This document shows, piece by piece, positions 5,807 to 13,112 of a DNA stretch of 13,246 nt. This DNA is from Bacteroidota bacterium (GTDB taxonomy: Bacteria; Bacteroidota; Ignavibacteria; SZUA-365). The notes under the pieces were generated by a model. The model was given only the letters and a program-made list of their open reading frames with translations. It did not search any database and had not been told where the DNA came from. Both the position numbers and the translations under genes were made by a program. Numbering within the stretch: position 1 is the first letter of the stretch; each line of letters starts with the position of its first letter. The stretch covers positions 1 to 13,246 of the forward strand of contig JAEYUG010000010.1 in NCBI GenBank assembly GCA_023432805.1. Reading direction: 5' to 3'.

Positions 5807-7351
5807 TTACTCGATCGGACCCTCGAGCGTGATGAACGTCGTGTCGCCATTCTCGAGCGCCACGCGCAGCAGGATTGCGTCGTCACTCTTCAACCCGCCG
5901 AGCACCTTCTTCAGGTCCGAAACCGATTCGATGGCGATTGTCTTCGATCCCTGCCGTGCCTCGAAGATCACGATGCCTGCGCGCACCATGCTGTCCCACG
6001 CCTTGCTGTAGCGCTTGACGTCGGTGACGATCACGCCCGCCGAGCGTTTGAAGGTTTTCTTCGCCTCGTCGTCGAGTCCCTTCACCGTGAACCCCGCCTT
6101 GTCGAAGCTGGCGGTCACGCGGGCTTCCGCTGCGTTGTCGCGGCTCTTCGCCTTCGACGACGCATCATCCGATGCGATCGCATCCTCTTCGCCATCCCGC
6201 CCCTTCAGCTTGACCTTCACATCCTTGTACGCGCCGTCGCGCCAGATCTTGAGCGCGACCACGTCGCCGGGATGGTGCATGCCGACACGGGCCTGCAGCT
6301 GGTTCGAGCTGGCGACATCCTTGCCCTCGACCTCGACGATCACGTCGCCGGGCTTGAGTCCGGCCGCCTCGCCGGCGCCGCCCTCGACGAGGCTGTTGAC
6401 CAGCACGCCGTTGTAACGGTCGAGACCGACTGCCTTGGCGCCCTTGGCGTCGAGGTCGCTGATGCGCACGCCGATGTAGCCGCGCACGAACCTGCCCTCC
6501 TTGATGAGCGCGTCGGCCACGACGCGCGCAAGGTTGATCGGCACCGCGAACCCGTAGCCCATGTACCGCCCCATGTTCGAGGCGATGGCGGTGTTGACGC
6601 CGATCACCTGCCCCTGCAGGTTCACGAGCGCACCGCCGCTGTTGCCGGGATTGATCGCGGCGTCGGTCTGGATGAAGTTCTCGATGCCGTAGCCGTCGTT
6701 GTTGGTCTGACGCATGATGCCGATGTTCCGGCTGATGGCGCTGATGATGCCGGCGGTGACGGTCGAGGTCAGGCCGAGGGGATTGCCCACCGCCAGCACC
6801 CACTCACCGACACGCACGGCGTCGCTGTTGCCGAGCGAGGCCATCGGAAGCCTCGACGCGTCGACCTTGATCACGGCGATGTCGGTGTTCTTGTCTTCAC
6901 CCACCAGCCGCGCCGTGAACTCGCGCGAATCGAACAGCGTCACCTTGATGCCGTCGTCGATCGCGTTCGCGATCACATGCCGGTTCGTGAGGATGTAGCC
7001 GTCCTCGGTCAGGATGATGCCCGAACCGGTGCCCGGCTGCAGCTGTTCCTGCTCCTGCCCGTCGCGGGGCAGCATGTCGCCGAAGGGCCAGAATCCGCCC
7101 TGGGGACGCTCGGCCTTGGCCTTGACGCTGATGTACACGACCGAGGGCGTGACCACGGTCGAGACCGAAGTGAATGCGTCGTTGAGCGACGCCACGCCCT
7201 CCGACGGTGTATAGGGAGGCGTGGTGTTGAAACTGGTCGACGGACCCGCCAGCGACAGGTTGATGCCGCTGAAGCTAGTGACGACCACTGCGCCGAACAC
7301 GATGCCGATGCTGACGAGGGCGATGGCGATGAGTACGGATCTCCGTGTCAT
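5807..7351 (-). CDS. HtrA/DegP family periplasmic serine protease with two PDZ domains
   Basis: The 514-aa protein is a Do-type chaperone-protease that degrades misfolded envelope proteins. A single N-terminal hydrophobic segment (about 5-28, VLIAIALVSIGIVFGAVVV) serves as membrane anchor or uncleaved signal. The trypsin-like domain carries the full triad: His125 (TNRHVI), Asp157 (NTDIAV) and Ser238 (NPGNSGGAL). A canonical PDZ follows (about 287-383, GYIGVRI, GLKPGDVIVEVEGKDV). A Lys/Asp-rich linker leads to a weaker second PDZ-like domain (about 419-510). The start at 7351 is chosen because it precedes the signal anchor and has AGGAG at 7360-7364, 8 nt away; the open frame to 7690 runs back over recO. 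It lies 100 bp downstream of recO and may have its own promoter, though none is clear. The paralogue (degP, degQ or degS) cannot be decided. Confidence 0.93.
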   Translation of the reverse strand: MTRRSVLIAIALVSIGIVFGAVVVTSFSGINLSLAGPSTSFNTTPPYTPSEGVASLNDAFTSVSTVVTPSVVYISVKAKAERPQGGFWPFGDMLPRDGQEQEQLQPGTGSGIILTEDGYILTNRHVIANAIDDGIKVTLFDSREFTARLVGEDKNTDIAVIKVDASRLPMASLGNSDAVRVGEWVLAVGNPLGLTSTVTAGIISAISRNIGIMRQTNNDGYGIENFIQTDAAINPGNSGGALVNLQGQVIGVNTAIASNMGRYMGYGFAVPINLARVVADALIKEGRFVRGYIGVRISDLDAKGAKAVGLDRYNGVLVNSLVEGGAGEAAGLKPGDVIVEVEGKDVASSNQLQARVGMHHPGDVVALKIWRDGAYKDVKVKLKGRDGEEDAIASDDASSKAKSRDNAAEARVTASFDKAGFTVKGLDDEAKKTFKRSAGVIVTDVKRYSKAWDSMVRAGIVIFEARQGSKTIAIESVSDLKKVLGGLKSDDAILLRVALENGDTTFITLEGPIE

Positions 7352-7451
7352 GGGTGTTGCTCCTGATTGATGCAGTTCTTCGTTCTGCCTTGCTGTATGA
7401 GGCTGAAACAACTGTGCATGCGATTTCGTGCCTGTGACGAGGTCGTGGATG

Positions 7452-8288
7452 TCATGGCTGCTGCGGTCGCGTGCGCTCGAGCATGTCGAGCGAGCGCACG
7501 TCGCGAAGTCCACCGATATGAGATGATACATGCTGGTGGAGGATGCGGAGCGCCGCCATCTCCACCACATGCCTCCGGCCACCGGGGTCGGCCTGCGTTG
7601 CATACGAAGCCGGTGGCTCGCCGACACGCAGGGTGGGAAGCCCCCTGCGCCCGCGCACCGCGTCGCGCACCGCGCGCAGCACATCCGCATCGTGCATGCG
7701 GCCCCGGCTCAGTGCCGCGCACCGCGCGCATGCGATGCCGCCGTGCTCGCTGTCGAAGGCCAGACGGCCCGCGAACAGCACATCGTCGAGCGGCATGCCG
7801 CAGACGATGCATGCGTCGGCGAGGATCTCGAAGCCGAGCACCGCGGCCAGCTCGGCGAGAAAGGCCGCAAGCGCCGCCTCGCCCGTGGACCAGTGTCCGG
7901 CAGTGCCTGCGTCAGCGATCGCCACGAGAGCGCGGACCGCAATGTCGTAGATGCGCTCGTGCTCTTCCTCGCCATGCACCGACGCGGCCACATACTCGAG
8001 CACCGCGAATCCGAGCAGGATGCGTTCGGCGTCGCAGGTGAGTCCATCGGCCGCCGTGACCAGATCCGCCTGCGAGAGCGTGTGGAGGTCCCGCGTATCC
8101 TTCTTGTAGAACACCACATGGGAAATGTTGAGCGGTTCGAGCGCCGCGCCGTACTTCGCCCGGGCCCCGCGCGCGCCCTTGGCGATCACGCTCACCTTTC
8201 CGAAATCACGTGTGAGCAGCGTGACGATGCGGCTGGTGTTGCCGTATTTCATTGCGCGCAATACGAGGGCGTCGGAACGGACAATCAT
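7452..8288 (-). CDS. recO: DNA repair protein RecO
   Basis: RecO works with RecF and RecR to load RecA on SSB-coated single-stranded DNA during gap repair and recombination. The 278-aa product has the N-terminal OB-fold opening typical of the family (IVRSDALVLRAMKYGNTSRI, then VTLLTRDFGKVSVIAKGARG) and a zinc-binding cysteine set, C160-x2-C163 and C187-x2-C190, between helical segments. Length is normal. The ATG at 8288 lies 8 bp after the mtnA stop. Its ribosome binding site AGGA (complement of 8295-8298) overlaps that TAG stop, so translation is probably coupled to mtnA. The mtnA-recO adjacency has no evident functional logic. Confidence 0.92.
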   Translation of the reverse strand: MIVRSDALVLRAMKYGNTSRIVTLLTRDFGKVSVIAKGARGARAKYGAALEPLNISHVVFYKKDTRDLHTLSQADLVTAADGLTCDAERILLGFAVLEYVAASVHGEEEHERIYDIAVRALVAIADAGTAGHWSTGEAALAAFLAELAAVLGFEILADACIVCGMPLDDVLFAGRLAFDSEHGGIACARCAALSRGRMHDADVLRAVRDAVRGRRGLPTLRVGEPPASYATQADPGGRRHVVEMAALRILHQHVSSHIGGLRDVRSLDMLERTRPQQP

Positions 8289-8296
8289 CTCGCATC

Positions 8297-9379
8297 CTAC
8301 GCGAAGAGCGTCGCGAGTGTTTCACGATACGGTGGGGTCAAAATTCCCCGCTCCGTGATGATGCCGGTGATGAGGGCGTGGGGAGTCACATCGAAAGCCG
8401 GCGCATATACCCGTGCGCCTGCGGGGGCCGCTGCCGTGCCCATGAAGCTGCGCACCTCGTCGGCACCGCGCTCCTCGATGGGAATCGCTCCGCCATCGGG
8501 CGTCGTCATGTCGATCGTCGAGAGTGGCGCCGCGATGTAGAAGGGCACACCGTGCGCCCGGCATGCGAGCGCGAGTCCGTATGTGCCGATCTTGTTTGCC
8601 GTGTCGCCGTTGGCCGCGATGCGGTCGGCTCCCGTGATCGCCAGCGCGATGCCCCCCTGCGCCAGCAGCATCGGAGCCGTGGCGTCGGTGATGAGCGTCG
8701 CGTCGATGCCGTGCGCGGCCAGTTCCCACATCGTCAGCCGCGCACCCTGCAGCAGGGGACGCGTTTCATCGGCGTAGACGTGGATGCCGCCTCCCGCCCG
8801 ATGCGCCTCCAGCAGCACGCTGAACGCCGTGCCGTCGCCGCCCGTGGCGAAGGCACCGGTATTGCAGTGGGTGATGATCCGCGCACCCTCGGGTACGAGC
8901 GCGAGTCCGTGCGCCCCGATCGCCGCACAGCGCGCCGCATCGTCGTCGTGGATGTGCCGCGCCTCGACGAGCAGCGATTCTCGTGCCTGTGTGGGGGATG
9001 CGGCGGTCTGCAGCACCGTGCGCATGCGTTCGAGGGACCAGAACAAGTTCACAGCGGTAGGACGCGCCGCGCCGAACACCTCGAGCACCTCCGCCATCAT
9101 CACGGGGAAGCCTTCGTCGCCGGTTGTGTGTGCGGCGAGCGCGGTGCCGTAGGCCGCCGCGATGCCGATCAGCGGCGCTCCGCGCAGCCGCAGTGTGCGG
9201 ATCGCCTCGACCACCTCGCGCCAGTCACGGGTCTCGACCACGCGATACTCGCCGGGAAGGAGCGTCTGGTCGACGAAACACACCGCTCCGTCGCGCCAGC
9301 CGATCACATCCTCACGATATGTCACGGGAGGACGGACGCCCTCGTCCGTCGTGGGAGGACGGACGCCCTCGTCCGTCAC
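8297..9379 (-). CDS. mtnA: Methylthioribose-1-phosphate isomerase MtnA
   Basis: MtnA converts 5-methylthioribose 1-phosphate to 5-methylthioribulose 1-phosphate in methionine salvage; relatives of the eIF2B-like fold act on other pentose 1-phosphates. The family motifs are complete: LRLRGAPLIGIAAAYG (64-78 in the longest form), HCNTGAFATGG with catalytic Cys172, DETRPLLQGARLTMWEL, GADRIAANGDTANKIGTY with catalytic Asp252, STIDMTTPDG and IPIEERGADEV. The start is ambiguous. GTG at 9379 overlaps the kinase stop by 4 bp (GTGA), but then two copies of a 9-residue repeat-encoded peptide (TDEGVRPPT) form the N-terminus. GTG at 9325 (342 aa) or GTG at 9307 (336 aa) would avoid the repeats and still contain the whole family core from IGWRDGAVCFVDQ. 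I list the longest because of the overlap. Confidence 0.9.
   Translation of the reverse strand: MTDEGVRPPTTDEGVRPPVTYREDVIGWRDGAVCFVDQTLLPGEYRVVETRDWREVVEAIRTLRLRGAPLIGIAAAYGTALAAHTTGDEGFPVMMAEVLEVFGAARPTAVNLFWSLERMRTVLQTAASPTQARESLLVEARHIHDDDAARCAAIGAHGLALVPEGARIITHCNTGAFATGGDGTAFSVLLEAHRAGGGIHVYADETRPLLQGARLTMWELAAHGIDATLITDATAPMLLAQGGIALAITGADRIAANGDTANKIGTYGLALACRAHGVPFYIAAPLSTIDMTTPDGGAIPIEERGADEVRSFMGTAAAPAGARVYAPAFDVTPHALITGIITERGILTPPYRETLATLFA
9326..9377 (-). repeat. Class A array: two tandem 27-bp palindromic units at the kinase/mtnA junction
   Basis: Two copies (9326-9352, 9353-9377) contain the perfect 8-bp stem-loop GACGGACG / AGGG / CGTCCGTC when read on the minus strand, followed by the linker CTCCCAC. 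The edges are TTGTGACGG on one side and CCTCCCGTG on the other, as in the array at 10358-10460. The 27-bp period equals nine codons, so the array keeps the mtnA frame open. The edge TTGTGA also supplies the stop codon of the kinase gene. Confidence 0.95.
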
Positions 9380-10287
9380 AACGCAACGTCCGTCAGCGCG
9401 CGCAGGCGTACCACCCGCTCGCGGATCTTCACCTCATCGAGCGTGCGCAGCGCGTCGATCGAGAATTCTTCGACGCAGTACGAGGCGAGGGCGCTTCCAT
9501 ACAGGACTGCGCGTTTGAAGTTTTCGAATGACAGGTCGCCCGTTGCGGCGAGCCATCCGGCAAATCCCCCCATGAACGAATCGCCCGCGCCGGTGGGATC
9601 CTTGATCACCTCGAGAGGAAGTGCCGGTGCGCTGAACAGCGCGTCGTCCTGCATGAGCAGTGCACCGTGCTCGCCCTTCTTGATGACGATGGTGGCGGGA
9701 CCCATGGCGAGCAGGGCTTTGCCGGCGGTGATGAGGTTGCCTTCGCCGGTGAGCTGGCGGGCTTCCTGGTCGTTGAGGATCAGGACATCGACGCGTGCGA
9801 TGGTCGCGACGAGCTGCTCGCGGCTGATGTCGATCCAGAGGTTCATCGTGTCGCAGATGACGAGGCGGGGGCTGCGCATCTGGTCAAGCACGTGCGCCTG
9901 GAGGGCGGGATGGATGTTGCCGAGCACGACGAAGTCGGTGTCGCGCCATGCCTCGGGGATGTCGGGAGAAAAGGTTTCGAATACGCCGAGTTCGGTGTAG
10001 AGCGTGTCGCGCATGTTCATGTCGGCGTGGTAGCGTCCGCCCCAGCTGAAGGTGCGTCCCTCGGGCACGCGCACGAGTCCGCCCAGATCGATGCCGCGCG
10101 AGGCGAAGAAGTCGATGTGGGCCTGGGGGAAGTCTCCACCCACGATGCCGACGAAACGGACATCCTTCACGAGGTAGCTGGCCGCGGTGGAGATGAAGGT
10201 GGCGGAGCCGCCGAGGGCTTGCTCCATGATGCCATGCGGGGTTTCGAGGTAATCGAGGGCGACGGATCCGACGACGAGTGTGCTCAT
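9376..10287 (-). CDS. PfkB-family (ribokinase-like) sugar kinase
   Basis: The 303-aa protein has both PfkB signatures. The N-terminal glycine motif is EQALGGSATFISTAASYL (about 22-39), and the C-terminal nucleotide and catalytic motif is DPTGAGDSFMGGFAGWLA (230-247), with the catalytic base Asp236. NDQEARQLTGE (172-182) is also typical. Such kinases phosphorylate sugars or nucleosides with ATP; the substrate cannot be read from sequence. The 4-bp overlap with mtnA suggests a sugar whose phosphate is then isomerised, for example methylthioribose or a deoxyribose derivative; this is inference. The open frame reaches 10335, but MSTLVVGSVALDYLETP at 10287 is the proper family start. The stop codon lies in the edge of a class A array, so the last residues may have been altered by that insertion. 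Confidence 0.88.
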   Translation of the reverse strand: MSTLVVGSVALDYLETPHGIMEQALGGSATFISTAASYLVKDVRFVGIVGGDFPQAHIDFFASRGIDLGGLVRVPEGRTFSWGGRYHADMNMRDTLYTELGVFETFSPDIPEAWRDTDFVVLGNIHPALQAHVLDQMRSPRLVICDTMNLWIDISREQLVATIARVDVLILNDQEARQLTGEGNLITAGKALLAMGPATIVIKKGEHGALLMQDDALFSAPALPLEVIKDPTGAGDSFMGGFAGWLAATGDLSFENFKRAVLYGSALASYCVEEFSIDALRTLDEVKIRERVVRLRALTDVAL

Positions 10288-10324
10288 GCTGACAATTCGA
10301 ATGCGAGTGACGTGAATAGCATTG

Positions 10325-10354
10325 CAAACTACCAACCATCCCTCCCATCAGCAA
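10325..10354 (-). promoter_or_regulatory. Candidate Bacteroidota-type promoter for the kinase-mtnA-recO unit
   Basis: On the minus strand TTG (complement of 10352-10354) is followed after exactly 20 nt by TAGTTTG (complement of 10325-10331), close to the Bacteroidota TTTG-N19-21-TAnnTTTG pattern. The start codon follows about 38 nt later. The class A array ends only 3 nt upstream of the TTG box. The same layout recurs before suhB. Confidence 0.45.
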
Positions 10355-10357
10355 CAC

Positions 10358-10460
10358 GGGAGGACGGACGCCCTCGTCCGTCTAGGAGGACGGACGCCCT
10401 CGTCCGTCTAGGAGGACGGACGCCCTCGTCCGTCTAGGAGGACGGACGCCCTCGTCCGTC
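10358..10460 (-). repeat. Class A array: four tandem 26-bp palindromic units
   Basis: Units start at 10359, 10385, 10411 and 10437, with one extra G at 10358. Each has the GACGGACG / AGGG / CGTCCGTC stem-loop (minus strand). The linker here is CTCCTA, one base shorter than in the other two class A arrays. The array begins 9 nt after the histidine kinase stop codon and ends next to the candidate kinase promoter. It occupies most of the 182-bp gap 10288-10469. In an RNA reading this way it could form four GC-rich hairpins. Confidence 0.95.
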
Positions 10461-10469
10461 ACAATTCCT

Positions 10470-12155
10470 TCACCCGGGACCCTTCGCGGGGAGGTGGATG
10501 CGGAAGACGCTTCCGACACCTGGTTCGCTTTCAACCGACACCGAGCCGCCGTGCATGTCGGCCATGCGCTTGACCAGGACCAATCCCAGTCCTGTTCCCT
10601 TCGTCGAACGCGTCAGACGCGCGTCGGTCTTGAGCTGACTGAAGGGATGGAAGAGCCTGGGCACGTCACCGGGCTCGATGCCGATCCCGGTGTCGCGCAC
10701 GGCGATGCAGACGAAGCCGGGGTTGGAATCGAAACCGATTGTCACCTCGATTGTTCCGTACTCGGGTGTGAACGTGATCGCGTTCGATAGCAGGTTGGTC
10801 ATCATCTGCGTGAGGCGCATCGGATCGGCGACGATCGTCAGCTCCGGGGGCTCGACGCGGGTGAGCAGGGTCTGATGCCGTTGCTCGGCGAGCTGCTGCA
10901 CGATGTGGGTGACCGAGACGAGGATCTCACGGGCCAGGATTTCGACAGGTTCGATCGAGATGGTGCCGCTCTCGATTTTGGCCACGTCGAGTATGTCGTT
11001 GATCATCGCCAGCAGGTGCCGGCCGCTTTCGCCGATGATCTGTACGTAATGCAGCTGCCTGTCGGTGAGGGGAGGCTGCTGCATGTTCAACATGTCGGTC
11101 AGCCCGAGAATGTTGGTCAAAGGCGTGCGCAATTCGTGGCTCACCGATGAAAGGAAGTTGTCCTTCGTGCGCATCGCCATTTCAAGCGCAATGTATGCGT
11201 TCTGCAGATCCGTCGTTTGGCGCATGCTGCGCGCTTCATCCAACATGCGGCATAAAAAGGAGGAGATCAGATCCGCGACGATGCGGAAGAACACACTGTC
11301 GTCTGGGGACCACACCCGTCGACCGCGGAAGGTCGTTAGCGACAAGCCACCGATGATGTCGTCTCCGCGCAACAGGGGCACAACGAGGTTGGATGCAAAG
11401 GCACGTGCCTCTGCACGCGTGATTTCCTCGACGGCCTCGGACGGAACCTCGGAGGTGCTGTCGATGCACACGGACTGGCGCATGCGCATCTGCTGTGCGA
11501 GCCAGGGCAGCCGGGCCGTGATCGATCCCTCATCGTCGCCGGCCATGCGCTCGCCGGCTGCAGGTGCGTACCATTGGTATGAGACACGAAACGTGTCGGT
11601 TTCCTCGGTGAACTCCAGGATGGAGATGTGTTCCACATCGGAGACCTCGGCGATGCGTTGCAGGATGCGGCGCATCCCCACTCGGATTTCCGCAAAGGGA
11701 AGCTGGATGAGTTGCGAGGAGGCGGTCGTGAGTCCGCGCAGCATGCGGATGCGCTGTTCGAGGTGCCACTCGGTTTCCTTGAGTCTCGACACGTCCCTGT
11801 TGCTGCCTCGCTGGCCGAGGTAGGAGCCGCTGTCGTCGAAGACAGGACCGCACTTGTGGAAGATCCACTTGACGGTTCCGTCCGGCATGATGTAACGGAA
11901 GGTCATCTCCCCGCTGCAATGCGCACGTGCAACCGCGGTCTCATGGGCACGAAAGACAGCCACATCGTCGGGATGGATGCGATGCAGGAAGCACGACTGG
12001 TCCGCATGCAGTTCCGTGGGCGTGAAGCCGATCAGGTCGATGCTGGCGGGAGAGGAATAGACAACCCTGCCGGTCGGGTCGTGGAATGTTTCCCAGTCGA
12101 GGGTTTCGTCGAGGAGTCGTCGGAAGAGGAAAGGATCCGGATTCTCGTGTGTCAT
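10470..12155 (-). CDS. PAS-GAF sensor histidine kinase, soluble
   Basis: The 561-aa protein has no transmembrane segment, so it senses in the cytoplasm. Order of domains: PAS_3-type PAS (about 10-128, with YSSPASIDLIGF, IHPDDV and the GSNRDVSRLKETE exit); GAF-like domain (about 140-305); coiled linker; HisKA dimerisation domain with phosphoacceptor His340 in FLSSVSHELRTPL; HATPase_c with N box NLLSNA (454-459), G1 DTGIGI (488-493) and G2 GTGLGL (520-525). All catalytic boxes look intact, so it should autophosphorylate. No receiver domain or response regulator is encoded in the window, so its partner and signal are unknown. The ATG at 12155 has no clear Shine-Dalgarno sequence. It starts 63 bp after suhB and may share its transcript. 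Confidence 0.9.
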   Translation of the reverse strand: MTHENPDPFLFRRLLDETLDWETFHDPTGRVVYSSPASIDLIGFTPTELHADQSCFLHRIHPDDVAVFRAHETAVARAHCSGEMTFRYIMPDGTVKWIFHKCGPVFDDSGSYLGQRGSNRDVSRLKETEWHLEQRIRMLRGLTTASSQLIQLPFAEIRVGMRRILQRIAEVSDVEHISILEFTEETDTFRVSYQWYAPAAGERMAGDDEGSITARLPWLAQQMRMRQSVCIDSTSEVPSEAVEEITRAEARAFASNLVVPLLRGDDIIGGLSLTTFRGRRVWSPDDSVFFRIVADLISSFLCRMLDEARSMRQTTDLQNAYIALEMAMRTKDNFLSSVSHELRTPLTNILGLTDMLNMQQPPLTDRQLHYVQIIGESGRHLLAMINDILDVAKIESGTISIEPVEILAREILVSVTHIVQQLAEQRHQTLLTRVEPPELTIVADPMRLTQMMTNLLSNAITFTPEYGTIEVTIGFDSNPGFVCIAVRDTGIGIEPGDVPRLFHPFSQLKTDARLTRSTKGTGLGLVLVKRMADMHGGSVSVESEPGVGSVFRIHLPAKGPG

Positions 12156-12218
12156 GTCCGATGCAGGCTGTGGTGTGACGGCAACTTACATGGGAAGTGT
12201 TCGGTGAGGCAGCCCCGG

Positions 12219-13028
12219 TCAGTCGGGTGAGGATGTGCCGACGTTGATCGTCAACGATCGTGCCCGCGCGAGTACATCGACCATCCGGGCATGGATGCGT
12301 CCGTTCGAGCCGAGGAAGGGAGGATCGAACAGGTCGTGGGGACCTCCTTCGAAATTCGAGATCATGCCACCCGCCTCGGTGACGAGCAGTGCCCCTGCGG
12401 CCTTGTCCCACGGCTGCAGTGCGACCTCCCAGAATCCGTCCAGGCGTCCCGCCGCCACGTATGCGCAGTCGAGCGCGGCACTGCCGAGGCGACGTACGGC
12501 CTGGGCGTGCATGAGGAAGGCGATGAAGCGTTCGTGGCAGTAGTTGGGGTTCTCCCGCACATTGTAGGGGAAGCCGGTCACGAGCATGGCCCGGTCGAGC
12601 GTGTCGACCGTCGAGACGTGGATGGGTTTGCCGTTCAGGAAGGCCCCGCCGCCCCGCTCGGCGTGGAACATCTCGTCGCGGATGGGATCATAGACCACTC
12701 CGGCGACGATCTCGCCAGCCTGTTCGACACCGATCGAGACGCTGAACATCGGGAACGCGTGTGTGAAGTTGGTGGTGCCGTCGAGGGGATCGATGATCCA
12801 CCGTGTCTGCAAGCTGTCACCGCTTGCGCCACCCTCCTCTGCGAGAATCGCGTGCTTCGGGTAATGGCGGCGGATAATGGAGACGATGACCTCCTCTGAA
12901 GCCTTGTCGGCTTCGGTAACGAGGTTCGACTGTTCGTTCTGTTTCGTTTCGATGTGCCGGACTCTGCCGAGGAAGCGGCGCAACACCGCGCCGCCTTCAC
13001 GGGCGGCTTCCATTGCAATGCGGATCAT
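12219..13028 (-). CDS. suhB: Inositol monophosphatase family protein (SuhB-like)
   Basis: The family hydrolyses myo-inositol 1-phosphate and related sugar phosphates with Mg2+; SuhB in Escherichia coli also binds the transcription machinery. The 269-aa product shows the metal-site motifs: NLVTEADKASE (35-45), ILAEEGG (61-67), WIIDPLDGTTNF with Asp80 and Asp83 (77-88), and PWDKAAGALLVTEAGG with Asp208 (206-221). Length is typical. The start at 13028 is supported because the frame upstream has no further ATG, GTG or TTG before a stop. No Shine-Dalgarno sequence is evident. The exact substrate (inositol phosphate, fructose 1,6-bisphosphate or histidinol phosphate) cannot be assigned from motifs alone, so the symbol is tentative. 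Confidence 0.88.
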   Translation of the reverse strand: MIRIAMEAAREGGAVLRRFLGRVRHIETKQNEQSNLVTEADKASEEVIVSIIRRHYPKHAILAEEGGASGDSLQTRWIIDPLDGTTNFTHAFPMFSVSIGVEQAGEIVAGVVYDPIRDEMFHAERGGGAFLNGKPIHVSTVDTLDRAMLVTGFPYNVRENPNYCHERFIAFLMHAQAVRRLGSAALDCAYVAAGRLDGFWEVALQPWDKAAGALLVTEAGGMISNFEGGPHDLFDPPFLGSNGRIHARMVDVLARARSLTINVGTSSPD

Positions 13029-13078
13029 GTACGACCGGGTCTGGTGTGTAGTGATGCGTGTCGTGCACGCGACACATC

Positions 13079-13109
13079 CAAACTAGCCATCCTGTCAGCG
13101 AGCGCCAAA
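13079..13109 (-). promoter_or_regulatory. Candidate Bacteroidota-type promoter for suhB
   Basis: On the minus strand TTTG (complement of 13106-13109), 20 nt, then TAGTTTG (complement of 13079-13085) lies about 50 nt before the suhB start. It has the same -7 heptamer and spacing as the candidate kinase promoter at 10325-10354. The class A array begins one base beyond the TTTG box. Confidence 0.45.
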
Positions 13110-13112
13110 CGT

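Noticed and set aside
6272..7366. Long plus-strand frame opposite the HtrA protease gene
   Set aside because: Rich in Asp, His, Val and Arg as expected for an antisense frame; the opposite strand has the full protease triad and a PDZ domain.
7471..7499. Imperfect GC-rich hairpin GTGCGCTCGA...TCGAGCGAGCGCAC as a terminator
   Set aside because: It lies inside the recO coding end, has a 4-nt bulge and no T tract.
7352..7690. N-terminal extension of the HtrA frame to 7690
   Set aside because: It overlaps recO by over 200 bp and lacks conserved sequence; the start at 7351 has a good AGGAG site and leads into the signal anchor.
8252..10000. 582-codon plus-strand frame opposite mtnA and the kinase
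   Set aside because: It runs through two well-supported genes and a repeat array and has no recognisable domain.
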